Assembly (NCBI GenBank): GCA_963402885.1
Contig: OY727102.1
Location: forward strand, 19,034,001 to 19,098,000
Direction of reading: 5' to 3'
Source: Antedon bifida
Lineage: Eukaryota > Echinodermata > Crinoidea > Comatulida > Antedonidae
DNA: 64,000 nt
Shown here: positions 24,592 through 36,800 of the stretch, piece after piece
How positions within the stretch are numbered: position 1 is the stretch's first letter
How the letters are laid out: every line of letters begins with the position of its first letter
Position numbers and translations under genes: made by a program
The notes under the pieces: model-generated
Databases searched by the model: none
What the model saw: only the letters and a program-made list of their open reading frames with translations
Told to the model about the DNA's origin: nothing

Positions 24592-27500
24592 ATGGACTTA
24601 ACCACTGCATCATTTTCAATCAAGACTCACGATAGTCGTAAAACTATTCGCCAAATAGTCAGTGAAATGGTTCACAACCATGATGACAGAGAGGTAAATA
24701 ATTTGCACTTTGGGCCATGTTTCCACAGCCAAAAATTAACCGATAAACTGCCTGTCGAAAAAAATTCTTAAAATCTTATTCAAATCAGATAATTATCGGA
24801 TAAATGCGATGTTTGACCTGAAAGGCAAATTGTTGTGTTGTCATTGGGCATCTGGTTGTTTGGTAATGACTGATCATGCGCACATTATTGGTTAACAAAT
24901 TAATTTTGTTCGGCTGCGGAAACACGGCCTTGTATATAACAAGTAAAAGACATTAAAGATGTATTGTTTGCTAACTTAACATTAAATCTACTTCTGTATT
25001 TTAATGTTTTTAGGACCAAGATGATCCTTTTTTCATCTGTGACATGGGTGATGTCATTAAAAAATTTACCCGCTGGAAGAGACTTCTTCCTCGGGTAGAG
25101 CCACATTATGGTAAATTACTATATTGTTTTTCTTTTAATTCATATAAAATTAAATTGAATGGGTTATTGCTTACTAATCATTTATATATGTATATTTATA
25201 CATTGCAATTAATTTTGTACCTCATGCCTAATTGCTTATGGTTACATGCTTATTTTGTATTCCATTGTATTAATTTATTATTTATTTTGTTCGATTTTGA
25301 TATAAAAATGTCAATGACACGAATAGTAGCTGCTGACGTAAATGTAGATTATCGCCATATAATGAGTTCTGGCTTCATAAAATTGTTTTTAGTCATCATT
25401 ATTATTTTATTAGTTATTCATGTTCTATTTGTTTGTTTTTTTAGCTGTGAAATGTAACCCAGATCCTGCGGTTCTGGCCACACTAGCAGCACTTGGAACT
25501 GGATTTGACTGTGCCAGCAAGGTAATAGTCACAGTGCCATAAATATTTCATAGATTATTCAGTCGTCTGCATGAGTAGGAGCCAATGGTTTTAGTCATAA
25601 AAAGATGATCAAACCATGATTGTGCTTACAGTAGCGTTGATGATAGATTTGACTTGCCCTAACTGCTATTCTATGATGATAAAGTCTAACAGTACTCAAA
25701 TCTTTTCTGAGCCACACACAATATCATTAAACTTAAGATATACATAAGATTCAAGTCATCTCGGAAACTTTCGGTAAAACTTTGTTAACTCTAGACAAGT
25801 TGTTTAGCAAACTTTTGATCTGATCCCCATTTCTTACTTGTTAAATCGTATTCGTGTTGATAAATATCGCCAGTCTTTGCACATTTTACATTGAATCGGG
25901 AATGAGTACATGTGTGACGTATCCGTTATTGTATTTGTAGCGTTGCGAAACCTACCTAATAATTAAATTACATTGTGTTCCATGTTGAAACATTTTTCAC
26001 TACAAAATATTTATCGTCGACACAAAATAATTTTATTTTTAGAATGAAATTAAAACTATGCTGGAGTTGAGCGTGTCTCCATCGCGCATCATCTTCGCAA
26101 ACCCTTGCAAGCAGAAATCTCATCTAAAGTACGCTTGTGACACCAACGTTTCGATGATGACCTTTGACAATGAAGACGAGCTGCATAAGATCAAGAGGGT
26201 GTTTCCAGCGGCAAGGTACGTTCTTTATGAATTACGTGGTCCTTGCCAATTTTTCTTTTCACTAGACCACTGTAGATTTCAATAATAGCCTGACAAAAAG
26301 TAAATGACACTTTGAAATTAATTTAGTAATGCATCTCTAGTGGGAACCAAGCTTCAGTGTTTGAGCTGTGATGAGATATTTGACTTGCCCTATCTGTATT
26401 TTGTTGATGATAAAGTCACAAATGTACTCAAATATCTAGCTGAGCCAAGACATAAATTATTAATTCAATTTGAATTATTTAAGACAAAAAATGTTGACAT
26501 GCATTAATAATGCTGATGTGTGTTTTTTCTTGCAGATTAGTGCTTCGCATTTTAACTGACGACACTACAGCTCAATGCCAGCTAGGCCTAAAATATGGCT
26601 GCCACCCTAAGCATGCTCGCTATCTACTACAGGTTGCCATGCAGCTTGATCTCAATGTTATTGGCGTCAGGTAAAGTATTTGTTTTCTTTCGTATTCAGT
26701 TATATAGAAATATTTATAACTGAAAAATAAATAATAATTATTTATTATAATTTTATATATAAAATTAAAAATTTGAATATTATTTAATAGTACCACATTT
26801 ATATTGGATTCAGTAGTCATTTATTTATCTTTCTTTGGCGTTTGAGCTGTGATGATATATTTGACTTGCCCTATCTGATTTAATTGAAGATAAAGTCATA
26901 AATGTACTCATAATTTATCTGAGCCAAACAAACTAGATAATTAGTACGCTCTATGCTGTTAAAATGATTGGTGTTATGGTTCTATTTTAGCCTTGAAATT
27001 GATGACAATTTTAGTTCACACATTATGCAATTTTTGCAGCTCATGGCCATATCTGTGGAACCATGAAGCAGAATGTTGTCTCTTTATTCAATATTAGGCC
27101 AGCATATATATGATTTTCCATTTGTATTTTTCCTCAATTTGCTCCTTCATTTTGTCGGTGTAGAAAAACTAAATTGTACTCATTTCCCGTTTTTATTACA
27201 GCTTTCACGTTGGCAGTGGCTGTCGCGATTCTAGTGCTTACACAAAAGCAATTGCATCAGCTCGTGAAATATTTGATATCGCTGATTACATGGGTTACCG
27301 CATGGATTTGCTAGACATTGGCGGTGGATTTCCAGGTCAAGCAAGTGCTCCAATTGCTTTTGAAGAGGTACTACAGGTTTTATTATTTAAAGAAATGGTA
27401 CACAATGCATGCGGACTATCAATATTAATATTATCTGACTGCAACAGAAATAGGTCTAAAAAATACATTATAAAATAGGTGTATGACGAAACATGTATTA

Positions 27501-30500
27501 AAATGTGGCCAGCTTAAATTTTGCAAGTTTTGGTTGTGTTTAGGAGGCGAAAGCTCAACTAAAATATTTGCAAAAATGTTCCTTATTACTAAATTTATCC
27601 CCACATAAATAAACGTTTTACTAACACCTATCTTTATCTTTTAAAATGAAAACTATAATGGAATAATTTAATTCAACAGTTTGCAGACGTAATCAACTGT
27701 GCCTTGGACGAGTATTTTCCTAAAGACTGCGGAGTCCGTGTCATCGCTGAGCCAGGACGTTACTTTGTGGCGTCTGCTTTCACTCTTGCTGTGAACGTCA
27801 CTGCTAAGCGTATTGTGGCCCGTGACATCAAAACATTTGAAGTGCCTGAATCAAAAGGTATGGCTTTTAAGATAATGATCAAAATCATTCTTTTTTATTT
27901 GACTGTTTAAAACTAGGCTTGCAGATTATGCAACAGTTAAGGAGTGGGAATCATGCATAAAATAATTTTAATTTGTCCCATTCTTAGAATCTAAAGCTCT
28001 GTCTACACTATCAAACTAGTTTGACAAAAAAGTGTGATGTGCCTGAATATGGTAGTGATATGCTCAAATATAGTCCTGATATGACATCATCATACCCATA
28101 TATGGGCACATCACACTTGTTGTCACATCAAGTTTGATAGTGTAGACAGAGCTTAAGAACATTAGATAATGAATAATACATTTATGAAATCCAGATCTTT
28201 AAATGTGTCTGCATGTTACTATACCCTTGTTTGTGCAATGATGAGATATTTGACTTGCCCTATCTGATATGATTGATGATAAAGTCACAAATGTACTCAA
28301 TATCTAACTGAGCCAAACAAAGCCAAATTAACACCCGATACTTGCTTAGAACTCTCCTACCGATGCCAGACAATTTGGTTCGAATCTATGATGCCAGAAC
28401 TACACAACAGAACTTTTTGTTTAGGTAGTGCTTTTTATGATAATGTTATGTCAAGCTTGTGAACAGGGTTGATGCTGCCTTGAAATGGACACTGAATGAT
28501 AAATAATCATTGTGTGGTTGGTTTTTTCCAGACCTTGTTTCTAACACTGTTGCGCCACACAAATGCGAAGAACCTGCTTACATGTACTATGTGAACGATG
28601 GCGTATACGGCTCTTTCAACTGTCTACTCTACGATCACGCAGCTGTTGAACCAATCACTTTAACTGTAAGTTTAGAAAGAAATGAATATTTATGAGTTGA
28701 AAGATAATGTTCATAAAACTATTCTCTCCCTTCAATATGGAAGATTCATTATTTGCTGTTTTAAACTGTTATTAAATTAATCCACTAATTCTATCTTGAA
28801 TCAATTTTAAAGAAGGGGGCTAATCAATTTTTTTATTAAGGCAGCGTTCCGATTTAGCCGTAGAGTAGAACAGTTATAGATGGAACAAATTACAGATTGG
28901 TTTTTGAATGCACCAGCCCCTCACAAAATTCTGAACATTTGTTTTTGCAATAGAACCACCAATTAAAACAGGTGGACTAAAATGGCATGATACCAATTTA
29001 ACCAATTAAAGTTACTATTGGTTACATTATGTTGCAATATATAAAAAAAAAAATAAACAGCCACATTGTTTTATTAATTCAAGTGCTTGATAATGATAAT
29101 ACATTTATAGTTGAAGTGTAAATATTTTATGCAATAAGCATTTGCTGAGTGGTTTGAAGTGTCTATCTGAAACTTAATGCCAGACTGGAAAGTTCATGCA
29201 ACCTTTTTCAGTGGTTTGACCCAATTCTTGCATAGAAATTGAAAATTGATCTGTCTACACTTAGATCAAACTAGTTTGACAACAAAATACGATGTGCCCA
29301 AATATGGTATTGGTATGCCCAAATGTGGTAGTGATATAACATGATTATTTCCTTATATGGGCACATCAAATGTTTTTGTCACATAAACTTTGATAGTGTA
29401 GACAGAGCTTTAACTATCTTTGAATATTCCTTAATAATGTGTTATTTTAAAGGATCTATATTAGATTGATATTTTAGAATCTTGGATATAAAAGTGAATA
29501 TTTATGTAGTACCACAGTTCTTGGGTGGACACGTGGCATTTTTCTTGCGTTTAGAATTATTTCGTGATTTTTTCAGGATCATACTGATGAGCTAGAATAC
29601 TCCACTAGCATCTGGGGTCCGTCTTGTGATGGCATTGACAGAATCATCGAGCACACTACTATGGCTGAGCTTCAGGTTGGCGAATGGATTATATTCAAAG
29701 GTAAGAACATTATATTTGTAGTTATTACTTTCACCCTCTCCACAAAGGCAGGCTGGTAGATATGTTTACCAGTCTGCAATACAAGAGGGAAGAGTAACCT
29801 GGCCTGATTCCACTCACGACCCATACGCTACCACAGGGAAGTGAACTAAAGCAGGCCTACAGAAATGTTGTTGTTTTTACATTGTATTTGTTATTATGTA
29901 CCACTGTTTCAATAGGTGATTCATGTTTGTCATGGCTGTTAATATATATACAAGATCTTTGCACCCACAATATACAGTTATCATTATCATGTTTTGTTAT
30001 TTATTTTTTTAGATATGGGAGCTTACACCGTGTGTGCGGGGTCGGAGTTCAATGGTTTCAAGCGGCCTGTATTGTATTATGTCCTCCCAAATAAGTTGAG
30101 GTAAGCAACATGTCAAAGTTCATGCACCATTTATTCTTTCACCCTCTCCACAAAGGCAGGCTGGTAGATATGTTTACCAGTCTGCAATACAAGAGGGAAG
30201 AGTAACCTGTCCTGATTCCACTCACGACCCATACGCTACCACAGGGAAGTGAACTAAAGCAGGCCTACAAATTATGTGTACAATTTTTCTGTATAGAGCT
30301 ATAAGATAAGATGTTTCAAAATGTTTAAATAACTCAGAAACATTGGTGGAATTTATACGGTCAACTCTACCAATATTGGACACCTTTAGGCTGGCCAAAT
30401 ATGTCTGGTTTTCAGCAAAGTCTGGTATGCAGAATGTGTTTTTAATGGTAAACTAGTTAATGTTAACACTATTGCTCAAATACTTGTACACTAGCACACA

Positions 30501-31014
30501 TGGCAATATGTTCAGACCTCCAAATAATCTATATTTCTAGTGATCTGTCTCCCAGCCCACTAAAGATGCAATTTCTCACAATTGTCATTGTTTTGGATAT
30601 ACAAAAAAATCCCAATAATATTGTAAGTACATTGGTATGTCACACAGAAATTGCCCGACATACCCATTGTACACAATAGTTTTTAATAGTGCCCTCTATA
30701 GTTTTTGTCCACACTTTACAATGTCTTGTCATTGGTCGACTTGGTTGTGTGGGACTCTGGTGGGAACCACATTGATTTATTTTGTCTTTGTTTTGGAGAG
30801 CAATAATTACAAACGAAAATTTATTGTCATTATTTTCTAAAACAGAGCGTCAATGCAGAAGATGTTACAACAAGAAAACAAGGAGTTTGCCAAGAAACAA
30901 GCCATCAAGTACCACGAACGCCTCACAGAGGACGGCGACGAGGGCGGCATTAGCTTTGCTTTCGAGGATGAATGCCTTTTATGCCAATCGCCTACCAATC
31001 ATATTAGGGCCTAA
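24592..31014 (+). CDS. ODC1: Ornithine decarboxylase, complete, 11 coding exons
   Basis: PLP enzyme converting ornithine to putrescine, the first committed step of polyamine synthesis. It is a cytosolic homodimer. Exons: 24592-24693, 25014-25110, 25445-25521, 26043-26215, 26536-26670, 27202-27367, 27680-27857, 28532-28665, 29577-29700, 30013-30100, 30846-31014. They give 480 aa in unbroken phase. Residue numbering matches the mammalian enzyme up to 332: Lys69 in AVKC (PLP), His197 in FHVGSG, Gly235-237 in GGGFPG, Glu274 in AEPGRY, Asp332. The catalytic Cys in GPSCDG is at 371 (360 in human) and the active-site Tyr in GAYT at 400, so there is a ~11-residue insertion between. All catalytic residues are present, so it is an enzyme and not antizyme inhibitor. 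The ATG follows an in-frame stretch lacking an earlier ATG. The introns host six snoRNA candidates. Confidence 0.97.
25631..25715 (+). ncRNA. Box C/D snoRNA candidate, ODC intron 3
   Basis: Homologous to three other intronic copies. Box C-like UUGAUGA, the guide GATTTGACTTGCCCTA before a degenerate D' (CUGC), C' AUGAUGA, and box D CUGA before GCCAC. A short imperfect terminal stem (GTAGC/GCCAC) can form. It is the most diverged copy. The guide could pair with AGGGCAAGUC of 18S rRNA. Confidence 0.65.
26334..26356. repeat. Terminal fragment of a family 2 MITE
   Basis: CTAGTGGGAACCAAGCT is the right terminus of the family 2 MITEs, preceded by GCATCT. No left end is seen, so it is a solo end or a heavily decayed copy. 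Confidence 0.6.
26359..26449 (+). ncRNA. Box C/D snoRNA candidate, ODC intron 4
   Basis: Box C GUGAUGA, guide ATATTTGACTTGCCCTAT followed by D' CUGU, C' UGAUGA, box D CUGA, with terminal bases GTTTG/CCAAG partly paired. 91 nt, within a 320-bp intron. The guide has ten bases complementary to the 18S rRNA segment AGGGCAAGUC. Confidence 0.78.
26840..26929 (+). ncRNA. Box C/D snoRNA candidate, ODC intron 5
   Basis: Terminal stem GTTTG/CAAAC is perfect. Box C GUGAUGA, guide TTTGACTTGCCCTAT then D' CUGA, C' reduced to UGAAGA, box D CUGA. 90 nt. Same guide as the intron 4 and 7 copies. Confidence 0.8.
27995..28153. mobile_element. MITE family 1, full-length copy
   Basis: 159 bp. AGCTCTGTCTACACTATCAA ... 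its perfect inverse, flanked by TAA on both sides. Internal repeats of AAATATGGTAGTGATATG and a GGGCACATCACAC segment are partly self-complementary. It lies in ODC intron 7. Confidence 0.92.
28229..28318 (+). ncRNA. Box C/D snoRNA candidate, ODC intron 7
   Basis: The most canonical copy: terminal stem GTTTG/CAAAC, box C AUGAUGA, guide ATTTGACTTGCCCTAT, D' CUGA, C' UGAUGA, box D CUGA. 90 nt. Confidence 0.85.
29249..29409. mobile_element. MITE family 1 copy
   Basis: About 161 bp. CTGTCTACAC ... TAGTGTAGACAGAGCT with the usual AAATATGGTA interior. The left few bases have decayed. It lies in ODC intron 8. Confidence 0.85.
29731..29864 (+). ncRNA. Box H/ACA snoRNA candidate, ODC intron 9
   Basis: 134 nt with two hairpins. 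The first pairs CCCTCT with AGAGGG, has internal loops on both sides, and is capped by a stem pairing CTGGTA with TACCAG. A hinge with H box AGAGUA follows. The second hairpin has a basal stem GGCCTG/CAGGCC and an upper stem CACT/AGTG. Box ACA lies exactly three nucleotides before the predicted end. Internal loops are the expected pseudouridylation pockets. From memory, human ODC1 also hosts an H/ACA snoRNA (SNORA80B). Confidence 0.82.
30139..30272 (+). ncRNA. Box H/ACA snoRNA candidate, ODC intron 10 (paralogue)
   Basis: Nearly identical to the intron 9 copy across all 134 nt, while flanking intron sequence is unrelated. H box AGAGUA and terminal ACA are kept. One change (GGCCTG to GTCCTG) weakens the second basal stem by one pair. 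Confidence 0.8.
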
Positions 31015-31244
31015 TAGCTGATTATCAACAATAACATAGTCTATTCTTAATTTTTGGTTTTTTTTCTTGTACATAGTATAATTATATATGAGTGTGATTT
31101 TGAGCTTATTCGAATCCCAGATCTAGGTATTTATGAGGTAGCATTCCACCGACGAATTTAGAAATTCATCCTTGGAATAGTTAATATTTTTTAAATATTA
31201 TTTGATAGTATTATTTCTTTTTGCAATCGTTGTAGTGATTTTAC

Positions 31245-31480
31245 CAAACACTTAAAACTTCCAAGATGTTAAAAACATTTTGAACAGACTTAGTATTACA
31301 CTGTGCTATTATAGTATAGTTAATCTATGTATTTGCGATCTTTGATATATTTTACCAACATTAAAACCACTTAAATTCTAACATGTTAAAAGCTTAAATG
31401 ATTTTGAACAGACTTAGTATTACACTGTGCTATTATAGTATAGTTAATCTATATATTTGCGATCTTTAATATACGTTACC
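31245..31480. repeat. Direct duplication in the ODC 3' region
   Basis: Two ~115-bp copies share AACAGACTTAGTATTACACT, GTGCTATTATAGTATAG and TTAATCTAT-TATTTGCGATC with few differences. Confidence 0.85.
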
Positions 31481-32659
31481 AAACAAACAAAAAACAGTAA
31501 GTCTATACTGTGCTATGTAATTACCCTATACCTGTGTGCATATATATATGTTCATACTGCAGCTGATACAATTACTGTATACAGTATATATTAGGTAGTT
31601 AAAATGTATTTAAGGTATAGTAATAATTATATAGGCTGTTTAGTTTTTTGTTTTACTATTTTATCAGTATACAGCAAGTTGGATTGAATCCTGATTATAA
31701 ATTAGCATGTTATTGTCAATTACTATTACTCTGAAAGAATAAAATTACATCAAACTTAAGAATGTGACTGGGTTGAAAACAATGTCTATTTTAAGCATTG
31801 CAGGGCCGTAGCCACACATCAAAGAGGTCCACCTGTACTTTATATACACATTACTATTTACCATTGAGAAATCTAATCTATTTGGTACAGTACAATAAAA
31901 TAAACTATATATTACAGGGAGTCCCAGGTTCCTAGATTTGCACCTGTAACGCACCACTTTATTTCTTGTTACAGCCCTAAAATGAAAACATTGATGTAAA
32001 CATTATTGCATTTGATTTAAACATTCGCCTAAATTTTGAGTCACTGCCCAAGAACCAAATGAATAATTGTTTCACTATTAGCCTTTTTTAAAAGCACTGA
32101 GCTCTTGTTAAATTGTTGAAGAATTTGGTAAAGTACACGTTACCAATGCATTGTTGATAGCACTAGTAAATAATGTTATTACTGTAGAGTATGTTTACTA
32201 TCGTCATCGATCATTATTATAAAATGTTTTTCTCAATAATTGGTGATATTTGCCAATGAAACCAGCAAAACTGTATCATGTGTTGCATACAGGGACACCA
32301 AAATGACCAATCACGGTGTACCGTTCGCTGAATGTTAGTGCATAAAATGTTGGCTTAATGTATGTTAAATAAAGTTGTATTGTACAGCTTAAACGGCTTC
32401 ATGCAGTCATTTTTAAAGTGCTTCTTGAACATAAAAGGGAAACAGTACAATACTTGGTATATGAGGAGAAATATCCCACTATATACTGGTATGCCTACCC
32501 CTGTCCCCAAAATCATGGATCACCCTGGATACTGAAGCCAAAGGATTTATACATTTTTCATTTTCAACAAACAATAATTGTTTTTAAAGAGGTCGGGTAC
32601 TAAAGTACCATAATCTTAACTAATACAATTATATTAAACAATATACAGTACCATATTAA

Positions 32660-33000
32660 AACCTGGAAAGGAAGCCCCCTGGGCCTGTTTTTGAAAAAAA
32701 ATCTACCCTCCTTAGTCTACAAAATTAATCTCGAAAAGAAGCCCATCTCGAAATCAAGCCCACTTCTTTTCAAGATAATATGGGTTTCTCAAATGTAAAA
32801 AGGTAATGTCCCAAAAGTTATTGTACAGTAGTAGCAGTTCACAAAATTTACAGCAGTCATTTCGAAAGCCCCCTCTTTAGTTTTCAAAAGTAGTCTCGAA
32901 AAGAAGCCAATCTCGAAAGAAGCCCATCTCAAAAAGAAGTCATCTTGAAAATAAGCCCACCCAATAGTATTAAAAAACATGGGCTTCTTTTCGAGTATAA
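32660..33000. repeat. Degenerate AAGAAGCCC tandem repeat
   Basis: Repeated short phrases such as TCTCGAAAAGAAGCCCATCT, spaced 15-25 bp apart, with inverted forms (GGGCTTCTTTTCGAG) at the right end. Not a coding sequence. Confidence 0.6.
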
Positions 33001-33574
33001 AACAAAATATTTATATATAAAACAAATATATATTTCATCAATTTCAGTTTTTATTTCTTGAAAAAAAAGGTGTGATGCGCAGGGCCAATATTTTTAACAT
33101 GAACCTAATCTGAATTACAGTTACTAATTTGTTACTTCCTTTTTTTAGCTGTACACACTATTTTTATGATGTCTTTTATTTCCTTTAAAGTAAAGTGTTT
33201 TATACATATAGTGTATTGTAATACTTTTAACCAAATGTATTATATATTTGTATTTACAATACTATACATAAAATACAGTACACTAAAAATAGTTTCCTGT
33301 TGATGACAAAATAAAGTGATTGATTATATTTCCCCAAGGCAATGGGTCTAAATGTTTACAGTCACGTAAGCCTAAACACGAAAAGGAAGGTAATTTTTGT
33401 TATTGGGAAGTCATGGGATTTAACTGACGTAAACTTTGATCCATACAAGACTGGCGCGCAAACATCAAACACCAGTGTGCGGCTTTTTAAGTACGACACT
33501 TTACTACCAGATCATGCACATTTCATCCAAGCAACATGCATGCTAGGCATGATCTCAAGGCCTGCTTGTCGCTG

Positions 33575-33610
33575 ATTGGGCAAGCCCCCATAATGGGTTA
33601 TTGCGATTGG
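33575..33610 (+). promoter_or_regulatory. Paired inverted CCAAT boxes upstream of the KLF gene
   Basis: ATTGG at 33575-33579 and 33606-33610, about 200 bp before the KLF start codon. Spacing near three helical turns suits NF-Y. Function is inferred only. Confidence 0.35.
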
Positions 33611-33810
33611 TTAGACCCCTTGACCCGCCTACATCTGCTTATGTTTTTGTTTTGAAATGGCAGAGACATTTTCACGCCCAACGTGATGGTTATCGTTTCC
33701 GAAACAAGTAATCATATGTTTGCTGCACGTCGTAATAATAGAACGTAGAAGTAGCAGGGCCTGGCCAGTGTGTATATGTCAAGTTTTATGTTGTTTCCAG
33801 AGCCATAACA

Positions 33811-36800
33811 ATGTCTTCACCAGTTTGTACCTATTTTTCACCCCCAGCTTCACCCTCAGGAAGACTGTTTATTGATGTAAGTTTATTGTATTTTCTAGGC
33901 CTAGGCGGCTAGGTTAGGCCCAAAGTTAGGGTTAAGCCTAGGCTAGGTAGGCCCTGCTGGTCCTTCCTAGGCTAGGTAGGTGGTAGTGGCTACTAGTACT
34001 AGGCCTAGGCCTAAGAGTAGTAGTACTAAACTAGCCTAGTAGGTAGGTAGGTCATGCACCTAAGCCTACCAGAGTCTAGAGAGCGGCCTGTCAAACAAAA
34101 CAAAGAGGTACCAGGAGGGACTGTTGTTGTATACAGCCTGCCTGCCTGGGCCTAGAGGCTAGGAATCTTGTAAGTAGGCCAATTATGACAATAAATATGC
34201 CATCAATAATGAGTAAAACTTAACATATTTTATTTTAATTAGTCTTCGTGACTTTTTTTAATAATTTATATTATTTTATAAACAATTGTTTAAAACAAAA
34301 TATTATAAATAATAAATTATTACAATTTAATTAATATCTTTCAGTTACTTTAAAAATTTGTTTTAATTTATCATAATCATCCTGGAAAATTGCTTGATTC
34401 CTCGTTGCACAATGCATGATAGGAGCAAAGGTCATGATGTGCGTACGTACAAACAACAAATCACATATACGTTGTGATGTTTGCTCCAAAATCCTTCCCA
34501 CCATGTGCCGTGCATGCTATTTGCGATAAACCTTATGGCTTTCATTCAAGTTATCTATTTTGTGCTGCATAGCCTTGGTGGTGCCATATAGTACTGTCCA
34601 TGCCACACTATAAATTTAAAACTAAAGTGCAACAAAAAATAAGAAGTGTAAAACTAAAGCACAAACTTAAATTTAATTTCTAACAGATCTTAAACGTTAA
34701 TATATAATTATCAAACTTTAATTATTTTTAACAAAAATCTTCATAACCAAATATTCGATATTAATTTATAAGAAATTTTACTGCCTAGTTATTATTATTG
34801 CATAATCAATATTAGAAAGAATGATGTCATCATCATTATATTTGATATTATCATGCAGTCAATTCATGCTCAACAACAATTCAATGCCATTGACCTCATT
34901 GCGACCTTATGAATAATGACAAGGATGAGAGAGGAGGCATGCCCTTTGTTGACAATAACAAGCATTCTGCTGAAGGTGTGAGTAATCCTGTGTTCTGATT
35001 GGTTGGACAATTTGACAAATCGGAAGCTTGTCTGTAACCATTCAGTGAAGGTGTGATCATAAGCTTACAAAGTACACAGTGTAATGCAATAATTTCTATA
35101 GTACATATGGCTTAACCATGATTGTAAAATATATTATAAATAAATTATATTATAATACTGTGTGCCAGTGACACTGACTGCGACTATGTTATACTGTAAT
35201 TTGTTGTGAATTGTAAAAATTAGTAGAAAAGTCCAGTACATAATCATAGGTATCAATAATTATTTTTAGAAAATATTTACATTACAATACAAGAAATATA
35301 ACAATACTACTATATCATGTTTCAATTGTTCTTGTAAAAGTGGTAATTCCAATTCTATTAATAAATCTGAAGTCATATTTCTTTTTGTTCAAATTCACTA
35401 CAGTTAAAAAGGAAATGTCTGTATTATTAAATATTGACAATACATGAACAATCATACAGTGCTTGAATTTAACTCTATGGTAATACTGTTATTATATTTC
35501 TATACTATTCTACAGTACCAAATAAAAATAGTATTTTAAAAGTTTCAATACAGTAATATTATATATTTTTAGTTAGACTATAAATGTATTCTCGTTTTTT
35601 TGTAAACAGGATAGTGATTGCTGCAGTAATATTAATTTGGAAGAGTCCCGTAAGGCAGAATCTCCCGCTAAACGGTCAAAGATAGAACGGTCAGCTGTAG
35701 AGACACTTTTGTCTTTCAACAAAATGGAAAAACAACAGAAACCTGATTACTCGATGAATTATCCAGCCTCTCCAGAGAGTTTGCCATCAGAAGATTCTTG
35801 CCAAGATTGTCAGCAAAACAGGCAGAAAACATCAACGTCACAGGTAAACTAGATTAACAGTCTCTTGTTTTCAGGTTGAAGCCATTTATTGTTTAATGAA
35901 AATTATATGTACAATAGGCATGTGTCCAAGATTTTGCAAAGAATAATGATGGTCATGTGATCAGATCCTATAAAAATGGAGTTTATTTGACATGTGTAAT
36001 AGATAAATCTTCCAAGAAGAATTTGTTATTATAGTTTACAAAAAAGATTAATTTTTGGCATTTATAAAATTTATATAAGATATATTGATAAATTTTTATG
36101 TATTAATAATAATTTGTATTAATTACGTTTATAGTAAAAAAAATAGCTCTGTAACCAAATAATTGTTTTTAATCAGGGTCTTGAAACGCCTCCATTGACA
36201 CCACCACCAAAGTCAAATTTGCCGATTTTCTCATCACTGTCATTTCGAAATCTGCCCAGCAATAAGGCCGTCTTCACATCAACAAATGTCATGTCAACTT
36301 TTATCAATAACGACTGCAATCTCGTAAAAGCCACGCCAAGCCTTATGTCCAGTTCAGTGTCTCCGAGTGCGCTGGTCACACATGTGCCGTCATGCCCACA
36401 ACCACTCAGTGTAGCATCATCACCTCCAAACAGTCCAATATCTAGCAAGGTAGTTGACAAACCTGTTTCAAGTAATTTTGCTAGTTCTACTACACATATG
36501 AACAATCACGTACCAGTAATAAAGGCAGTTCCATCGCATCATTCAACAGAAAAGACTGTCTCTTCAGAAAATGGTCACAATTGTGAAAATCGAGCACCCG
36601 TTACTACTGTTGCATATACCACAGTGGGTTGCAGTACCGCAGCCAGAACAAGCACGCTGCACACTGTAAACGTTACCACAACTGATGGGACAAACCGGGC
36701 AATACTACCCACAATGAAAGCTATTCTCTTGCCTGGGAACTTTATTTTGCCTTCAAACGTTGTGTTTGTTATGAACAATCCTAAGACGGACTCGGGTCCA

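Larger units (their letters stand above)
31015..33574. other. ODC 3' UTR and intergenic region
   Basis: No further coding exon recognised. AATAAA hexamers at 31738 and 32368 are candidate ODC poly(A) signals. A direct duplication of about 120 bp (31245-31360 and 31370-31480) shares the AACAGACTTAGTATTACACT segment. At 32660-33000 there is a decayed tandem array of a CTCGAAAAGAAGCCCAT-like unit in both orientations. Confidence 0.65.

Noticed and set aside
25631-28318. The four ODC intron repeats as a fifth MITE family
   Set aside because: No terminal inverted repeats beyond 5 bp, no target duplications, one copy per intron in the same orientation, and conserved C/D boxes.
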